Below are positions 62,181 to 64,000 of a stretch of DNA of 64,000 bases, piece after piece. The stretch is from an uncultured Tateyamaria sp. (GTDB lineage Bacteria; Pseudomonadota; Alphaproteobacteria; Rhodobacterales; Rhodobacteraceae), in NCBI RefSeq assembly GCF_947504105.1, contig NZ_CANNGP010000010.1, positions 1 through 64,000 on the forward strand, in the 5' to 3' direction. Positions within the stretch are counted from its first letter, which is position 1. Each line of letters starts with the position of its first letter. The notes beneath the pieces are model-generated. The model saw nothing but the letters and a program-made list of their open reading frames with translations. It did no database searches and was not told the DNA's origin. Both the position numbers and the translations under genes were made by a program.

Positions 62181-63692
62181 ATGGTCGCACGGGCCTACAC
62201 GGTTGCATTCCAAGGTGTCGACGCGCGCGAGGTCGAAGTGCAATGCGCCATGACGCCGGGCTTGCCCGCCTTTTCCATCGTGGGCCTGCCGGACAAGGCG
62301 GTGTCCGAAGCGCGCGACCGGGTCCGCGCGGCCCTGACGGCCATGTCCATCGCACTGCCGTCGAAACGGATCACGATCAACATGTCGCCCGCCGATCTGC
62401 CCAAGGAGGGATCGCATTTCGACCTGCCCATCGCGCTGGCGCTGCTTGCCGCCCTTGGCATCCTGCCCGAAGACACGGTGGAAGGCACCGTTGCCCTTGG
62501 AGAGCTGTCGCTGGACGGCACCCTCGTCCCCGTTCTGGGCGCCCTGCCCGCCGCCATGGCTGCAGCAGAACAGGACCGCGGGTTGCTGTGCCCTGCAGGG
62601 TCGGGGGCCGAAGCCGCATGGGTTGACGCGACCAAGGTCATTGCCGCCAGATCCCTTGGCGACGTGGTGCGACATTACACGGGACAGGTCCCGCTGGAAC
62701 CGGCAAAGGCTGGACAGATCGCCCGGGGCACCGGACTGCCCGATTTGCGCGATGTCAAAGGACAGGAACGGGCTAAGCGGGCGATGGAGGTGGCCGCCGC
62801 CGGACGGCACCACTTCCTGATGGTCGGCACGCCCGGGTCCGGCAAATCCATGCTGGCCGCACGCCTACCGGGCATCTTGCCACCACTCTCGGCGATGGAA
62901 GCGCTCGAAACCTCGATGATCCACTCGCTGGCCGGATTGCTGGACGCGGGCGGCATTTCGATGGATCGCCCGTTTCGCGAGCCGCATCACACCGCTTCCA
63001 TGGCCGCGATCATCGGCGGCGGGCGCGGGGCGAAACCCGGTGAGGTGTCACTGGCCCATAACGGCGTGCTGTTCATGGACGAATTCCCCGAGTTTCCGCG
63101 CACAGTGCTTGAGACCCTGCGCCAACCCATCGAGACGGGCGAGGTCATGGTGGCCCGCGCCAACAACCACGTGAAATACCCATGCCGGTTCATGCTGGTG
63201 GCGGCAGCCAACCCCTGCAAATGCGGCTACCTGTCGGACGCGTCCCGCGCCTGTGGCCGCGCGCCTGCTTGCGGAGAGGACTATATGGGGCGCATATCGG
63301 GGCCGCTGATGGACAGGTTCGACCTGCGGGTCGATGTGCCGCCCGTCACCTATACGGACCTCGACCTACCCGCCTCGGGCGACAGCTCTGCCGCGGTCGC
63401 AGCCCGCGTGGCGGCTGCACGACAGGTGCAAAGCGCCCGCTTGGCCGACACGGGCATGCGCAGCAATGCGGACCTGAGCGGCGCCGCGCTGGATGAATAC
63501 GCTGCCCCAGACGCCGAGGGACGCGCCCTGCTGACCAAAGTGGCTGACCGGTTTGGCCTGTCAGCGCGCGGCTACCACAGGGTGCTGCGCGTGGCGCGGA
63601 CCATTGCCGACCTTGATGGATCGCCGGACGTGCGCAAACCCCACGTGGCCGAGGCGGTCAGTTACCGGGTTCCGGCGCTTGTTCCAGTCTGA
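62181..63692 (+). CDS. comM: YifB/ComM-family AAA ATPase (Mg-chelatase-like)
   Basis: 503 residues from the ATG at 62181, with GAGGGAG upstream; a GTG at 62166 is less likely. N-terminal Lon-like domain (VEVQCAMTPGLPAFSIVGLPDKAVSEARDRVRAAL), then AAA ATPase with Walker A VGTPGSGKSMLAARLPG, Walker B NGVLFMDEFPEF and a CKCG zinc-type loop. In naturally competent bacteria ComM is a hexameric helicase promoting branch migration during transformation. Whether this organism is competent is unknown. Confidence 0.93.
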   Translation: MVARAYTVAFQGVDAREVEVQCAMTPGLPAFSIVGLPDKAVSEARDRVRAALTAMSIALPSKRITINMSPADLPKEGSHFDLPIALALLAALGILPEDTVEGTVALGELSLDGTLVPVLGALPAAMAAAEQDRGLLCPAGSGAEAAWVDATKVIAARSLGDVVRHYTGQVPLEPAKAGQIARGTGLPDLRDVKGQERAKRAMEVAAAGRHHFLMVGTPGSGKSMLAARLPGILPPLSAMEALETSMIHSLAGLLDAGGISMDRPFREPHHTASMAAIIGGGRGAKPGEVSLAHNGVLFMDEFPEFPRTVLETLRQPIETGEVMVARANNHVKYPCRFMLVAAANPCKCGYLSDASRACGRAPACGEDYMGRISGPLMDRFDLRVDVPPVTYTDLDLPASGDSSAAVAARVAAARQVQSARLADTGMRSNADLSGAALDEYAAPDAEGRALLTKVADRFGLSARGYHRVLRVARTIADLDGSPDVRKPHVAEAVSYRVPALVPV

Positions 63693-64000
63693 GCCATGAT
63701 CCATTTCGCCAGAGTGTTCAGGGTGCGCCGCGCCTCGGGCAAGGTATTGTGGAAGATCGGCCAGACATGGGGCAGGTCGTATTCCTCGACATAGGTTACA
63801 TTGACGCCTTGCCCTTGCATCTGGCCGACAATGCGGCGGCTATCATCCAGCAAAATCTCTGTATCACCCACAGTGATCCAGACCGGAGGCGCACCGGTGA
63901 AATCGGCAAAGAGCGGGCTGGCCAACGGGTTGGTCTCATCCGCGCCGTTCAGATACATCTGCGCCATTTTGCTCGCGCGTTCAGCGGGCAGTTCGACGTC
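63662..64000 (-). CDS. Alpha/beta hydrolase (HSL-like), 5' end outside the window
   Basis: C-terminal 112 residues only; the frame stays open past base 64000 (DVELPAERASK before the first internal Met). Sequence SPLFADFTGAPPVWITVGDTEILLDDS and VTYVEEYDLPHVWPIFHNTLPEARRTLN matches the end of the hormone-sensitive-lipase-type carboxylesterase family, with the catalytic Asp and His. The nucleophile part is missing. Stop overlaps the ComM-like gene by about 30 bases. Confidence 0.75.
   Translation of the reverse strand, partial: DVELPAERASKMAQMYLNGADETNPLASPLFADFTGAPPVWITVGDTEILLDDSRRIVGQMQGQGVNVTYVEEYDLPHVWPIFHNTLPEARRTLNTLAKWIMAQTGTSAGTR

Overview
The window reads as a chromosomal segment of an alphaproteobacterium of the family Rhodobacteraceae (Roseobacter group). 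This is inferred from high-GC codon use, an RpoHII-type sigma factor, ATGA/GTGA-coupled operons, and a dispersed intergenic hairpin repeat that I associate with this family. No rRNA, tRNA, CRISPR array, integrase, transposase or phage gene was recognised. Nearly all bases are accounted for by about 58 protein genes.

Layout. 1-2.8 kb: a compact, less GC-rich RiPP-type cassette with a 74-residue precursor-like peptide, a radical SAM/SPASM enzyme and an HExxH protein of the alpha-ketoglutarate-dependent peptide beta-hydroxylase type. It is the most unusual system here. 2.8-4.4 kb: a secreted NodB-type polysaccharide deacetylase and a small membrane protein. 4.5-15.4 kb: the reductive pyrimidine catabolic locus, with PreT/PreA dihydropyrimidine dehydrogenase, dihydropyrimidinase, carbamoyl-amino-acid amidohydrolase and an NMT1-type ABC importer. 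It also holds a RutR-like regulator and two intergenic sites resembling the RutR operator. 15.6-30.1 kb: general housekeeping genes, including cold-shock protein, SRAP protein lacking Cys2, TesA-type esterase, LolD/FtsX-type ABC exporter, IMPase-family phosphatase, MATE transporter, GltX, Tat-exported MBL protein, PHB-depolymerase-like esterase, Hint protein and NadE.

30.3-37.8 kb: a secreted protein made almost wholly of MORN repeats with a coupled partner. It is followed by a translationally coupled PAP2/haloperoxidase-like protein and subtilase, and a winged-helix/TolB-like/TPR regulator. 38-44.5 kb: an iron-sulfur photolyase coupled to an SDR, leuA behind a Leu-rich leader peptide with competing hairpins, an FAD aromatic monooxygenase and a YceI protein. 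44.7-50.5 kb: the rod-shape operon mreB-mreC-mreD-mrdA-rodA. 50.5-64 kb: VOC protein, GhrA-type reductase, methyltransferase, M3 peptidase, membrane-anchored ThiF/MoeB protein, dUTPase, CoaBC, ChaN, RpoH, CobU/CobP, histidine phosphatase, GST, DUF1992 protein, ComM-type ATPase and the edge of an alpha/beta hydrolase.

How the parts work together. The pyd locus imports a pyrimidine-like compound, reduces the ring, opens it and releases the beta-amino acid, probably under RutR-type control. The mre-mrd operon builds the elongasome. The RiPP cassette would modify its peptide first by side-chain crosslinking and then by beta-hydroxylation, but it has no local protease or exporter. Functional statements rest on motifs read by eye and on family knowledge; no database search was run.
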